From assembly GCF_009296185.1 (NCBI RefSeq), contig NZ_WBJR01000007.1:1-64000 (forward strand): a stretch of DNA of 64,000 nucleotides, read 5' to 3'. The notes beneath the pieces were generated by a model. The model searched no databases and was not told the DNA's origin. It saw only the letters and a program-made list of their open reading frames with translations. Below are positions 42,720 to 51,543 of this stretch, in pieces (position 1 is the stretch's first letter; each line of letters starts with the position of its first letter). Position numbers and translations under genes: made by a program. This DNA comes from Hydrogenovibrio sp. JE_KL2. Its GTDB lineage: Bacteria; Pseudomonadota; Gammaproteobacteria; Thiomicrospirales; Thiomicrospiraceae.

Positions 42720-44756
42720 TTAACGTAAATCCCCAACACCGACCATAGAACTTTTTAACTGTTTGATTTCATCTCTTAATTGCGCTGCGGTTTCAAAATC
42801 CAAATCTTTCGCCGCTTTAAACATCGTTTTCTCCAATGCCTTGATCTGCGCGGCGATTTGCGCAGGCGTCATCTTCGCCAGCACAGCCTTGTCATAATCG
42901 CCTGCTTGCTCCGCAACCTTTTGATTTCCAGCACGTTTCATGCCTTTTGCGGCATAAGGCGAGTCTTCCAGAATATCCGTGACTTTTTTATTCAATGCTT
43001 GAGGCTGGATACCTTTGGCTTCGTTATAAGCAATCTGCTTGGCGCGGCGGCGCTCTGTCTCACCGATGGCTTTCTTCATTGAATCCGTAATTTTATCGGC
43101 ATAAAGTATCGCTTTCCCGGCGACGTTTCGTGCCGCACGACCAATGGTCTGTATCAAAGAACGCTCGGAACGTAGGAAACCTTCTTTGTCAGCATCCAAA
43201 ATCGCCACCAAAGACACTTCCGGGATATCCAACCCTTCTCGCAACAGGTTAATCCCGACCAGCACATCAAACTCGCCGAGTCTTAAATCACGAATGATTT
43301 CAATCCGTTCAACGGTATCAATATCCGAGTGTAGATAACGAACACGAACCTGATGGTCTTCCAGGTACTCGGTTAGATTTTCTGCCATGCGTTTAGTCAG
43401 CGTTGTCACCAGAATACGGTCATTATCCTCAACTCTGAGGCGGATTTCACCCAACAGGTCATCCACCTGCGTCAGGGCCGGGCGCACTTCCAGCACCGGA
43501 TCAAGCAATCCAGTCGGACGCACCACCTGCTCAACCACCTTGGATTGATGTTCTGCTTCATAGTTACCCGGCGTCGCACTGACGAAAATGGTTTGTGGCA
43601 GAATTTTCTCGAACTCATCAAAACGCATCGGGCGGTTATCCAACGCCGAAGGCAAGCGGAAACCGTAAGTCACAAGATTTTCTTTTCGGGAACGGTCACC
43701 CTTGTACATACCGCCGATTTGCGGAATCGTCACGTGACTTTCATCAATGAACATCAATGCATTTTTCGGTAAGTAATCCAGCAAAGTCGGCGGCGGCTCT
43801 CCCGCATTTCTGCCAGACAAATAGCGTGAGTAGTTTTCGATACCGGAGCAATAACCCAACTCCTGCATCATCTCGATATCCAGTCGGGTGCGTTCTTCCA
43901 AACGCTGCGCTTCAACCAGCTTGTTCAAGCTGCGCAACTCATCCAATCGAACTTTCAGCTCTTCTTTCACCACTTCGATGGTTTGCAGAATCCGCTCTCT
44001 TGGCGTGACATAGTGGGATTTCGGATAAACCGTGATGCGTGATGGACGGCTCAATATCTCCCCCGTCAAAGGATCAAACCATGCCAGACTTTCTACCTCG
44101 TCGTCAAACAGCTCAATGCGCACGGCATACTCTTCCGACTCCGCCGGATAAATGTCGATAACATCGCCGCGCACGCGGAAAGTCCCGCGCCAAAGCTCCA
44201 TATCGTTTCTGGTGTATTGCATGGTGGAAAGCTGGCGCAGAATATCGCGCTGAGCAATCGGGTCGCCCAAACGCAACTGCAAAATCATTTTGAGGTATTG
44301 GTCCGGGTCACCCAAACCGTAAATAGCCGATACCGTGGCAATCACGATGACATCTTCACGTTCCATCAATGCCTTGGTGGCAGACAAACGCAACTGCTCA
44401 ATTTGTTCATTGACCGAGGAATCTTTGGCAATGTAAGTGTCGGATGCCGGCACATAGGCTTCTGGCTGATAATAGTCATAGTAGGAGACAAAATACTCCA
44501 CCGCGTTTTTCGGAAAAAAGCCTTTCATCTCGCCATACAGCTGGGCTGCAAGCGTTTTGTTGTGCGCCAAAATAATGGTCGGGCGTTGTACGTTTTCTAT
44601 GACATTTGCCATGGTAAACGTCTTACCGGAGCCGGTCACACCCAACAAGGTTTGAAAGGCTTCGCCGTCCTCCAAACCTTCCACCAGACTCGCGATGGCT
44701 GTCGGCTGATCTCCAGAAGGCTGATATTGTGATGAAATCTGAAAGCTTTTCGCCAT
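42720..44756 (-). CDS. uvrB: Excinuclease ABC subunit B
   Basis: UvrB is the damage-verification helicase of nucleotide excision repair, 678 residues. Walker A is [14 protein letters not shown]. The beta-hairpin [12 protein letters not shown] inserts between strands. DESHVTIPQ is the DEAD-type box, and QTIGRAARN is motif VI. The C-terminal UVR domain ([20 protein letters not shown]) contacts UvrC. I could not find a LexA-type CTGT-N8-ACAG site in the 258-bp upstream gap. Confidence 0.97.
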   Translation of the reverse strand: MAKSFQISSQYQPSGDQPTAIASLVEGLEDGEAFQTLLGVTGSGKTFTMANVIENVQRPTIILAHNKTLAAQLYGEMKGFFPKNAVEYFVSYYDYYQPEAYVPASDTYIAKDSSVNEQIEQLRLSATKALMEREDVIVIATVSAIYGLGDPDQYLKMILQLRLGDPIAQRDILRQLSTMQYTRNDMELWRGTFRVRGDVIDIYPAESEEYAVRIELFDDEVESLAWFDPLTGEILSRPSRITVYPKSHYVTPRERILQTIEVVKEELKVRLDELRSLNKLVEAQRLEERTRLDIEMMQELGYCSGIENYSRYLSGRNAGEPPPTLLDYLPKNALMFIDESHVTIPQIGGMYKGDRSRKENLVTYGFRLPSALDNRPMRFDEFEKILPQTIFVSATPGNYEAEHQSKVVEQVVRPTGLLDPVLEVRPALTQVDDLLGEIRLRVEDNDRILVTTLTKRMAENLTEYLEDHQVRVRYLHSDIDTVERIEIIRDLRLGEFDVLVGINLLREGLDIPEVSLVAILDADKEGFLRSERSLIQTIGRAARNVAGKAILYADKITDSMKKAIGETERRRAKQIAYNEAKGIQPQALNKKVTDILEDSPYAAKGMKRAGNQKVAEQAGDYDKAVLAKMTPAQIAAQIKALEKTMFKAAKDLDFETAAQLRDEIKQLKSSMVGVGDLR

Positions 44757-44920
44757 GAAAAAACACTCGTAAACGTCAAAAATTTACTTAAAAAATAAAG
44801 CAATTGGTTGTAAAATGTGGGTTGTGCTTTATATACCTAAAACATGTGAACTAGCCATCAAAACTCTTTGCTAAATACTTGTTTCCACAAAGTATTTAAC
44901 ACAGCATTTTGCCAGTCGAA

Positions 44921-44938
44921 AAAATTTGGTCAAATTTT
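44921..44938. promoter_or_regulatory. Perfect 8-2-8 palindrome, operator-like
   Basis: AAAATTTGGTCAAATTTT lies in the divergent gap between uvrB and the aminotransferase, 77 bp before the latter's ATG. Perfect dyad symmetry suggests a dimeric regulator site. The regulator is unknown. Confidence 0.35.
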
Positions 44939-45014
44939 GATCTTAAAGTTTGCAAAGCAACGAAATATAACACGAAACTATTCTAGCTAAAAATTTGGAT
45001 GAGAACCGAAAACA

Positions 45015-46205
45015 ATGCCCTCAAATTCTAGACTGTCTGATCGAGTCAACCGTGTCAAACCTTCCCTTACCCTTGTCATCACCGCAAAAGCAGCAGAACT
45101 TCGTCGCGCAGGCCGTAACATTATCAGCCTAGGTGCCGGAGAACCGGATTTCGGAACCCCTGAGCATATTAAAAAAGCGGGGATCGAGGCGATTGAAAAG
45201 GAGCACACGCGTTACACGGCAGTCGACGGCATTCCTGAGCTAAAAGACGCCATCATCGCCAAATTCAAACGTGACAACGCGCTAGACTTTGAAGCGAATC
45301 AAATCCTAGTGTCATCCGGCGGAAAACAAAGTTTCTACAACCTGTGCCAAGGCGTGTTGAACGATGGTGATGAAGTCATCATCCCTGCGCCTTACTGGGT
45401 ATCTTATCCAGACATGGCATTGTTGGCAGGCGGCGAACCAATCATTATCGAAGCGGGCATTGAACAAGGTTTCAAAATCACCGCGGCGCAATTGGAAGCG
45501 GCCATCACCCCAAAAACCAAAATGTTCGTACTAAACAGTCCATCCAACCCGACGGGCGCGGTTTATTCGGCAGATGAGTTAAAAGCCATCGGCGATGTGT
45601 TGAAAAAACATCCAAACATCATCATCGCGTCAGATGACATGTACGAGCATATCTTGTTAACCGATATGCCATTCACCAACATCCTACAGGTTTCTCCAGA
45701 GTTGACGGATCGCACTGTGGTATTGAACGGCGTATCAAAAGCCTACTCAATGACAGGATGGCGTATCGGTTATGCAGGTGGCCCGGTAGATTTGATTGCT
45801 GCAATGCGTAAAGTACAATCGCAAAGCACCTCTAACCCTTGCTCTATTTCGCAGTATGCGTCAGTTGAAGCATTGGATGGCCCTCAAGAATGCATCCAAG
45901 TCATGTTGACTGAGTTCAAAAAACGTCATGAGTTCGTGGTAGAACGCATCAATCAGATTCCTGGATTCAAGTGTATTCCAGCAGCAGGTGCTTTCTATGC
46001 GTTTATGGATGTAAAAGATGCCATGAAGATGAAAGGCTTTTCATCGGATGCCGATTTCGCTACAGCGATTTTGGAAGACGTGGATGTTGCCGCCGTTCCG
46101 GGCTCTGGCTTCGGGTCTGAAGGTTACTTGCGTATCTCTTTTGCCACCAGCATGGAAAACTTGGTTGAAGCACTAAACCGCATCGACAGCTTTATGAAAG
46201 CTTAA
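45015..46205 (+). CDS. Class I pyridoxal-phosphate aminotransferase (aspartate type)
   Basis: This 396-residue fold-type I enzyme of the aspartate aminotransferase Ib group begins RLSDRVNRVKPSLTLVITAKA. Motifs: SLGAGEPDFGTPEHIK, the cofactor region SSGGKQSFYNLCQ, NSPSNPTGAVY (Asn-Pro-x-Gly), ASDDMYEHIL, and the Schiff-base Lys in VSKAYSMTGWRIGYAGG. The C-terminal Arg for the carboxylate is in GYLRISFATS. The probable reaction is aspartate plus 2-oxoglutarate, although prephenate or other substrates are possible in this group. Confidence 0.92.
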   Translation: MPSNSRLSDRVNRVKPSLTLVITAKAAELRRAGRNIISLGAGEPDFGTPEHIKKAGIEAIEKEHTRYTAVDGIPELKDAIIAKFKRDNALDFEANQILVSSGGKQSFYNLCQGVLNDGDEVIIPAPYWVSYPDMALLAGGEPIIIEAGIEQGFKITAAQLEAAITPKTKMFVLNSPSNPTGAVYSADELKAIGDVLKKHPNIIIASDDMYEHILLTDMPFTNILQVSPELTDRTVVLNGVSKAYSMTGWRIGYAGGPVDLIAAMRKVQSQSTSNPCSISQYASVEALDGPQECIQVMLTEFKKRHEFVVERINQIPGFKCIPAAGAFYAFMDVKDAMKMKGFSSDADFATAILEDVDVAAVPGSGFGSEGYLRISFATSMENLVEALNRIDSFMKA

Positions 46206-46225
46206 TCTAGGTTTACTCCTAGCTA

Positions 46226-46268
46226 CCCCAACCTGGTAGATTTTTGCATAAAATCTACCAGGTTGGGG
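46226..46268. repeat. Family B inverted pair (C4/G4)
   Basis: CCCCAACCTGGTAGATTTT faces AAAATCTACCAGGTTGGGG around a 5-nt loop. Both arms carry the TAG/CTA variant, so the stem is perfectly matched. It lies between the convergent aminotransferase and nudE genes. Confidence 0.93.
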
Positions 46269-46283
46269 CAATTCAACATAGCC

Positions 46284-46844
46284 TCAAATAATGCCCTTAT
46301 AGTTCAACAGCAACATCAAAGCGGCATAAGCCCGTCCTTCCGAAAACTCAGGATGCGCCAATAAGCTCTGCCACTCTTGCAACGGCCAATAAACCACCTC
46401 CAAAGGTTCAGGTTCATCGCCTTCTGCGGTTTGTGGTGTCAGTTCTTCTGCCAAAACAATATGGGTATGGTGTGTCATGTAACCCGCCGCCAAGGTCAAC
46501 GAATCCAGCAACTCAACCTTTTGCGGGAAGTAACCTATCTCTTCCTGACTCTCACGGATAGCCGCTTGCTCCCAGCCTTCACCCGCATCGATTTTGCCTT
46601 TCGGAAAGCCTAGCTCATAGCGCTCAACGCCAGCCGCATACTCGCGGATCAGTACCATCTTATCCTCCAACACCGGTACCAATAGCACCGCACCGTTTTT
46701 GGAGCTGATAAGTCGCTCGTATTCCACCTCAACGCCATTGGCAAATTGCAACGCCATGGTTTCCACGGTAAAAATCCGCGACTTAACCGTTTCGTTTTTC
46801 GCTAAAATACGAGGAAATTGTTCTGAAGGATTTTCGTTTTTCAT
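46284..46844 (-). CDS. nudE: ADP-sugar/NADH pyrophosphatase NudE
   Basis: This Nudix hydrolase has about 186 residues. The Nudix box runs from GKIDAGEGWEQ to RESQEEIG, fitting GX5EX7REUXEEXGU exactly. The PKG and VPVLEDKMVLIREYAAGVERYE context matches NudE, which acts on ADP-ribose, NADH and diadenosine phosphates. I start it at 46844 (MKNENPSEQF) because an extension to 46919 adds 25 unrelated residues. The HAD phosphatase gene lies divergently 84 bp away; a similar nudE-yrfG neighbourhood occurs in enterobacteria. Confidence 0.88.
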   Translation of the reverse strand: MKNENPSEQFPRILAKNETVKSRIFTVETMALQFANGVEVEYERLISSKNGAVLLVPVLEDKMVLIREYAAGVERYELGFPKGKIDAGEGWEQAAIRESQEEIGYFPQKVELLDSLTLAAGYMTHHTHIVLAEELTPQTAEGDEPEPLEVVYWPLQEWQSLLAHPEFSEGRAYAALMLLLNYKGII

Positions 46845-46927
46845 AATGCAATCATAGTGAAAGGCAACTGAAAAAGCGATAAAAACCCTTTCAACCCAAG
46901 ATAAAAATAGGCAAAGCACTCACACTT

Positions 46928-47584
46928 ATGACCACCATTAACTGGCAAACCATCGATACCGTTTTATTGGATATGGACGGCACTCTACTGGATTTACATT
47001 TCGACTGGCACTTCTGGATGACCTATCTACCGGAGATTTATGCCAATGAAAATAACCTCACCATTGATGAAGCCAACCGAATCATCCATGAGAAGATTCA
47101 CTCACAAACCGGCACTTTGAACTGGTACTGTTTAGATTACTGGTCAACAGAACTACAACTCCCCGTTGCCGAATTGAAGCGTGACTTGAAGCACATGATT
47201 CAAGCACATCCTGAAGTCATGACTTTCTTGAGACGCCTAAAGGAATTGGGAAAAACAGTGATTATGGTCACCAACGCCCACCGAGACAGCTTGGCAATTA
47301 AATTGGAAATGACGGAAATCGGTGATTATTTCGATGCCATGGTCTCGGCACATGACTATGGCATACCTAAGGAAAACGCCGATATCTGGCGTAAAATCCA
47401 GTCAGACTTCCCATTCAACCCGCAAAGAACACTGTTGATTGATGACAATATCCACGCACTGCAAACCGCACAAGACTTTGGTATTCGATACTGTGTTGCG
47501 GCCACGCACGTTAGCCCGAATATGGATAAAGTGGACCCCAAAGGTTTCCCTCATTTTGAGAACTTCAATGAAATCATGCCTTAA
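46928..47584 (+). CDS. yrfG: HAD-family GMP/IMP nucleotidase
   Basis: This 218-residue HAD hydrolase has motif I VLLDMDGTLLDL with a nucleophile Asp and general acid Asp, motif II VMVTNAHRDSL, motif III Lys in GIPKENADIW, and motif IV LLIDDNIHAL. Its length and the pairing with nudE match YrfG, which dephosphorylates GMP and IMP in E. coli. The substrate here is inferred. It ends 4 bp before the convergent stop of the next gene. Confidence 0.85.
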   Translation: MTTINWQTIDTVLLDMDGTLLDLHFDWHFWMTYLPEIYANENNLTIDEANRIIHEKIHSQTGTLNWYCLDYWSTELQLPVAELKRDLKHMIQAHPEVMTFLRRLKELGKTVIMVTNAHRDSLAIKLEMTEIGDYFDAMVSAHDYGIPKENADIWRKIQSDFPFNPQRTLLIDDNIHALQTAQDFGIRYCVAATHVSPNMDKVDPKGFPHFENFNEIMP

Positions 47585-47588
47585 TGCT

Positions 47589-48758
47589 TTATTTCATTAA
47601 TTCACAGTTGTTGTCTGGGTCATAACTATTAAATTGGTTTAACGCAATACCTTTTAGTTTCGCCAAATAGATATCGCCTTTGATATTGTATCTAAGACCC
47701 GCTATGCGATAGTTCAGCTCGGAAGTTGCCATTGATAACTTATCTGCCCAACACTTGGCTTTGCCTAAGTTATAAGAAAAACCGTTAGCCGCATTCCCAT
47801 AGTTGTACGCTAAAGCAAACATAGCATTTTGATTATTTTTTTGCCCAGCTTTAATAAGATAATGTTTGCCTAGTATGTTATCTTTCGGAATAATTTCTGC
47901 ATAGCTGACTCCCATAATGTTGCCTAGCAAAAAATCTGAATAGAACTTCATACACTGCCCAGATCCCATTTCAGCAGCCTTTATAATACCTCTGATCCAT
48001 TTATCTTTAGGCCCTTGTTTAAAACGTCTTATTTGAAGAGTTTTATTTTCTGTTTTTCTACTTTTCTGAATTAAATCACTGTATCCAGCAAATGGCGTTG
48101 GAATGCGCTGACTGAACAAACACATAGCATCTGCATCACCACTATAAGCCAATTTTTTTAAACGCTGATAATAGGGATTTTCTTCTGAAAATTGAAGAGG
48201 ATAATTCCCCATATCCAAATTATAGTAATCATGCAAATGCATATCCAGATAGGCTAACTCTGAACCCTTCTGAACTTCTTTCTGCATTAGCAAGAAAGCC
48301 GTACTGACCCTGTTGTCTTTACTATCATCAACATCCTTAGGATAAAGATTGGGATCTTTATTACTGTGTTCAGTCATTCGATAAATAGCAAAGAAATTTG
48401 TGACGAGTTGTTCCTTTCGCTTTTTAGAAAGTGACTTTACTAATTTTTGATCTAAATCGGGAATACAGTTTTCAACAACTTCTCTATGCCCATCTTTTTT
48501 CCAAACATAAACAGGCGTTGGATATTTAACAGAACTAGGATCGATGTTGACTAAAGTTCCCTGTTGTAACTTACAACGTCCATAAGAATCTACAATCGTT
48601 CTTTTGGGTGCTGGGTTTGCATAAGTATTGCCGAGATAAAAGAGAATCCCGCCCAAGCAAATTAAAAAAGTTAAACCTATAATTTTCTTTTCGCTTACAG
48701 ACAAAAACTGAAAAAACAATGATGTATTTTTGCTTTGATTCATGATGCTTTTCTTCAT
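47589..48758 (-). CDS. Membrane-anchored Sel1-like repeat protein, unknown role
   Basis: This 389-residue protein has one hydrophobic helix near residues 27-46 (IIGLTFLICLGGILFYLG), then a periplasmic domain. The C-terminal half has Sel1/TPR-like alpha repeats (KLAYSGDADAMCLFSQR, IKAAEMGSGQCMKFYSDF, YLIKAGQKNNQNAMFALAYN). Cys residues recur and may form disulfides. No enzyme motif is seen. Base composition looks AT-richer than the flanking housekeeping genes, as does the small gene upstream of it, which hints at an acquired pair. Confidence 0.6.
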   Translation of the reverse strand: MKKSIMNQSKNTSLFFQFLSVSEKKIIGLTFLICLGGILFYLGNTYANPAPKRTIVDSYGRCKLQQGTLVNIDPSSVKYPTPVYVWKKDGHREVVENCIPDLDQKLVKSLSKKRKEQLVTNFFAIYRMTEHSNKDPNLYPKDVDDSKDNRVSTAFLLMQKEVQKGSELAYLDMHLHDYYNLDMGNYPLQFSEENPYYQRLKKLAYSGDADAMCLFSQRIPTPFAGYSDLIQKSRKTENKTLQIRRFKQGPKDKWIRGIIKAAEMGSGQCMKFYSDFLLGNIMGVSYAEIIPKDNILGKHYLIKAGQKNNQNAMFALAYNYGNAANGFSYNLGKAKCWADKLSMATSELNYRIAGLRYNIKGDIYLAKLKGIALNQFNSYDPDNNCELMK

Positions 48759-48792
48759 GGTTGATGCCTCATCCTGTTTCTACACAAAAATA

Positions 48793-48812
48793 CCCAGCCT
48801 GGTAAATTTTTA
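48793..48812. repeat. Diverged family B arm
   Basis: CCCAGCCTGGTAAATTTTTA keeps most of the consensus with at least two substitutions and a C3 end. It lies between the Sel1-like gene and the small exported protein gene. Confidence 0.6.
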
Positions 48813-48905
48813 ACATTGCTTATTGTGCTAAGTGTTTAGTTGTTTGCATAACCCCTACCCTAAGCACGAAATCAATCGAGTCTGACCCCATTGATTTTTA
48901 GATTT

Positions 48906-49382
48906 TTAGAAGTAGTTTTTATAACCTTTATAACTGGTAATTGCGGTTATATCTGTCTTAGTAATAACCATATTGAAATAAGCATTTCGTTCCTGTTGTG
49001 TCGTCATACGAATGTTTAACCCGGTGAGTTTTCTATAGCGCTGTATATTTTTCTCAAAAGCAGCTCGATACTCTTTTTTTTCTTCTGGTGTCATATAGAC
49101 CATAGACAAATCTGCTTTGAGATATTCTTTCTTATCCTGTAATAGCGGGTATTTACTGCGTATACCTGCTGTCTCTAAATAACCCTTTTCATAGCGTTGG
49201 ATTTTTTGATCAGAAAAAGTACTCAAAGCTTGCTCTAAATAGCTATCAACCATTTCAGCCGTAACAGGGGGTGAACTTTCGGCACTTGCTTGATGGCTTG
49301 AAAGCAACAAAAAAATAAAAACGAATGTTGCTCCCCCAACCTGGTAGATTTTTGATGTTTTTAAAATAGCAAAACAATCCAT
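48906..49382 (-). CDS. Small exported protein of unknown function
   Basis: From ATG at 49382 (AGGA-like site AAAGGAATTTTA just before it) the product has 158 residues. It starts with MDCFAILKTSKIYQVGGATF, followed by the hydrophobic core VFIFLLLSS and a cleavage site near QASAES. The mature part is charged and helical (DSYLEQALSTFSDQKIQRYE, MTPEEKKEYRAAFEKNIQRY), with no domain I recognise. Part of the signal peptide (KIYQVGG) is encoded by a family B repeat at 49333-49353. The gene starts 11 bp from the end of the methyltransferase gene on the same strand. Confidence 0.6.
   Translation of the reverse strand: MDCFAILKTSKIYQVGGATFVFIFLLLSSHQASAESSPPVTAEMVDSYLEQALSTFSDQKIQRYEKGYLETAGIRSKYPLLQDKKEYLKADLSMVYMTPEEKKEYRAAFEKNIQRYRKLTGLNIRMTTQQERNAYFNMVITKTDITAITSYKGYKNYF
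49333..49353. repeat. Family B repeat arm inside a signal-peptide coding region
   Basis: CCCCCAACCTGGTAGATTTT is an exact arm lying in frame. On the minus strand it encodes KIYQVGG just before the hydrophobic core of the signal peptide. Confidence 0.88.
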
Positions 49383-49393
49383 TAAAATTCCTT

Positions 49394-50068
49394 TCACTTT
49401 GAACAAGGCGCCAATAAATAGGTTGTTTCCACCGTCTCGACACCTTTGCGCTCAAACTTATCTTCCTGCACTTTTTCAATTTGGTAGTGCTCGCCATACA
49501 GTGTGTGGATTTCTTGTTCACTGACGGCAAACGGCGGACCGTTTCTAACGCTTTGGTCGTAGTCCAAGGCAATCAATAGCATTGGGGTATCTGACGGTAA
49601 GATTTCAAGCAGGTGTTTGGTGTAATCCGCGCGCATCTCTGGTGGCAAGGCAACTAACGCCGCACGATCATAAACGGCAACAACATCCTGACAATCTTCA
49701 CGGGTTAAATGAAAGAAATCCCCGCAGAACAAACGCATAGCTTCCAGTTCATAGCCGCAAAAACGCTCATGCGCCAAGTCTTGAATGCTAAAACGACGGT
49801 GCAGATGATTTTCTTCAATGAATTCTTCCAAAGCCTTTAAGCTTAACTCGACGGCAAGGATGTCGTGCCCCTGTTCTTTCAGCCAAAGCATATCGAGTGA
49901 TTTGCCGCTAAGCGGTACCAACACTTCACCCGCCATTGCCTTGTTATCGCTAGTGAGTAATTTATGCCAGTGTGCTTTGAGATAGGCGTTTACCTCCGGT
50001 TGATGAAACCCAACTACGCCGGATGCCCACATTTGATGCCAAAAATCGTTTTGCAATCCTGTCTCCAA
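49394..50068 (-). CDS. tpm: Thiopurine S-methyltransferase family protein
   Basis: This SAM-dependent methyltransferase of the TPMT family has 224 residues. The start DFWHQMWASGVVGFHQPEVN matches the conserved FW...W..g..gFH motif. The SAM site is VLVPLSGKSLDMLWLKEQGH, with AVELS, followed by YDRAALVALPPEMRADYTKH. In bacteria such enzymes methylate selenium, tellurium or thiol compounds; the substrate here is not known. It diverges from the thioredoxin-fold gene with a 65-bp gap. Confidence 0.87.
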   Translation of the reverse strand: METGLQNDFWHQMWASGVVGFHQPEVNAYLKAHWHKLLTSDNKAMAGEVLVPLSGKSLDMLWLKEQGHDILAVELSLKALEEFIEENHLHRRFSIQDLAHERFCGYELEAMRLFCGDFFHLTREDCQDVVAVYDRAALVALPPEMRADYTKHLLEILPSDTPMLLIALDYDQSVRNGPPFAVSEQEIHTLYGEHYQIEKVQEDKFERKGVETVETTYLLAPCSK

Positions 50069-50133
50069 TTTTTATATTCGTGAATGATGCTTATAATAGC
50101 ATGCAACGCAAACACATCAATTCAAGGCAAACC

Positions 50134-50688
50134 ATGAGCGATACACAACAAAAAGAAACTCCACCCAACCCTCCTTCAACCGAGGAGACGCCATTCTGGC
50201 GTAAGACTTGGGTGCAAAACACCTATTGGATTGTCGGCACTATTATTTTGTTTTTAATTGCCCGCCCCCTGATGCAAGGCGATGTGATTCATGGTCAAGT
50301 GCCGGACATCCAAACCACCAGCATCACCGGTAAGCCCGTACATATTCAGGATTACCAAGGCAAGCCGGTCTTGATTCAGTTCTGGGCGACTTGGTGCCCG
50401 ATTTGCGCTTATGAGCGTGACGGCATCGAACGTGTCGCAGAGAAATACAATGTCATCAACATCGCCACGCAATCGGGTACGGATGCCGAACTGCTGGCGT
50501 TTGCTAAAGAACATGGCATGAACCCTAATTTGATTGTGAATGACCAAGATGGCAAGCTGATGAAAGCCTTTGGCGCTCGCGCGGTGCCGGCAAGCTTTAT
50601 CGTCGACAAAAAAGGTCAGATACAGTTTGTGGAAGTCGGCTTCACCACCAGCATGGGGCTGAAAGCCCGTTTGTGGTATTTGCAGTAA
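50134..50688 (+). CDS. Membrane-anchored TlpA/ScsD-like thioredoxin-fold protein
   Basis: This protein of about 184 residues has a Pro-rich N-terminal tail, one transmembrane helix (TYWIVGTIILFLIARPLM) and a periplasmic thioredoxin fold. The active site is WATWCPICAYE. The cis-Pro is in RAVPASFIVD. It probably reduces or isomerises disulfides outside the membrane, as TlpA, ResA or ScsD proteins do. The ATG at 50134 has AAGG ahead; an upstream extension to 50023 would overlap the divergent methyltransferase gene and is rejected. Confidence 0.85.
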   Translation: MSDTQQKETPPNPPSTEETPFWRKTWVQNTYWIVGTIILFLIARPLMQGDVIHGQVPDIQTTSITGKPVHIQDYQGKPVLIQFWATWCPICAYERDGIERVAEKYNVINIATQSGTDAELLAFAKEHGMNPNLIVNDQDGKLMKAFGARAVPASFIVDKKGQIQFVEVGFTTSMGLKARLWYLQ

Positions 50689-50713
50689 TCGACCACTATT
50701 TGGAACCGAAACC

Positions 50714-51418
50714 TTGCTGAAAAAACTGTCTAAATTCATGATAAAAAAAGTGTCTTATCCGGCAAAGGGTCGACTGATTCATTCCGTGCGGGATGAACAC
50801 GGTTTGATACAAGTGATCGACACGGATACCACCCGCAGCTTGTACTTCGACTCGCCGGTGGAACAAAGTCGTCTGTTCTTCCAAGCGCCAATGACCTTGG
50901 CGTTTGAATACCAACAATGCATGTTGGATTTATTGGATGAATTTGCGCAAAAGCATGCTGTTGAAAAGACATTGATGCTTGGTCTGGGTGGCGGCTTACT
51001 GACCAACCACTTGCACTGTTTCTGGCCGAAAGCACAACACCATGTGGTGGAGCTTCGTGAAGCGGTTATTGAGGCTGCGAAGACCTATTTCTATATGACG
51101 GAAGACCCGGCCATCTTCGTGCATCATCGCGATGCGCTGGATTTTATCGACGAATCGGTACAAAACGGTGACAGTTATTCGGCAGTACTTGTTGACCTAT
51201 ATGATGGCGATGCCATGCCAGACGTTTTTTGTGATGAAGCTTTCTTGTATCAACTCAAAAGCCTGAAACATAAAAACTGTCTGCTACTCTTCAATTTATG
51301 GGCTTCTTCGCCGGACTCGACCTTGGCAATCATCAAATTTTGGGAAAGGCAGTCGGAGTACAAAATCCGCATTGTGCGCACCAAGTCGACTGGGAATGTC
51401 ATTTTAAGCATCTTGTAA
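50714..51418 (+). CDS. Spermidine-synthase-like methyltransferase-fold protein
   Basis: This 234-residue Rossmann protein of the spermidine synthase family has TLMLGLGGGLLTNHL as the nucleotide loop, HHVVELREAVIEAAKTYF after it, and VHHRDALDFI then AVLVDLYDGDAMP. It lacks most of the N-terminal tetramerisation domain and the usual aminopropyltransferase Asp-rich gatekeeper loop, so true polyamine synthesis is doubtful. A TTG start at 50714 has GGAA upstream, and ATG at 50738 is an alternative without a site. Confidence 0.68.
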   Translation: MLKKLSKFMIKKVSYPAKGRLIHSVRDEHGLIQVIDTDTTRSLYFDSPVEQSRLFFQAPMTLAFEYQQCMLDLLDEFAQKHAVEKTLMLGLGGGLLTNHLHCFWPKAQHHVVELREAVIEAAKTYFYMTEDPAIFVHHRDALDFIDESVQNGDSYSAVLVDLYDGDAMPDVFCDEAFLYQLKSLKHKNCLLLFNLWASSPDSTLAIIKFWERQSEYKIRIVRTKSTGNVILSIL

Positions 51419-51543
51419 CAGGCTTTTAGCAGATTTCTGCGGACATCCCCTTTCTTATCCTGCTTCCTATCTGGCGCATTGGTATAATAACGCCCTGAAT
51501 TTTAATCACCCTGAATATTAACCACTTAGGCGACACTCGGTTT

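Noticed and set aside
44757-45014. LexA box upstream of uvrB
   Set aside because: No CTGT-N8-ACAG pattern was found in the gap.
50023-50133. Upstream start of the thioredoxin-fold protein
   Set aside because: It would overlap the divergent methyltransferase gene. The ATG at 50134 has a ribosome-binding site.
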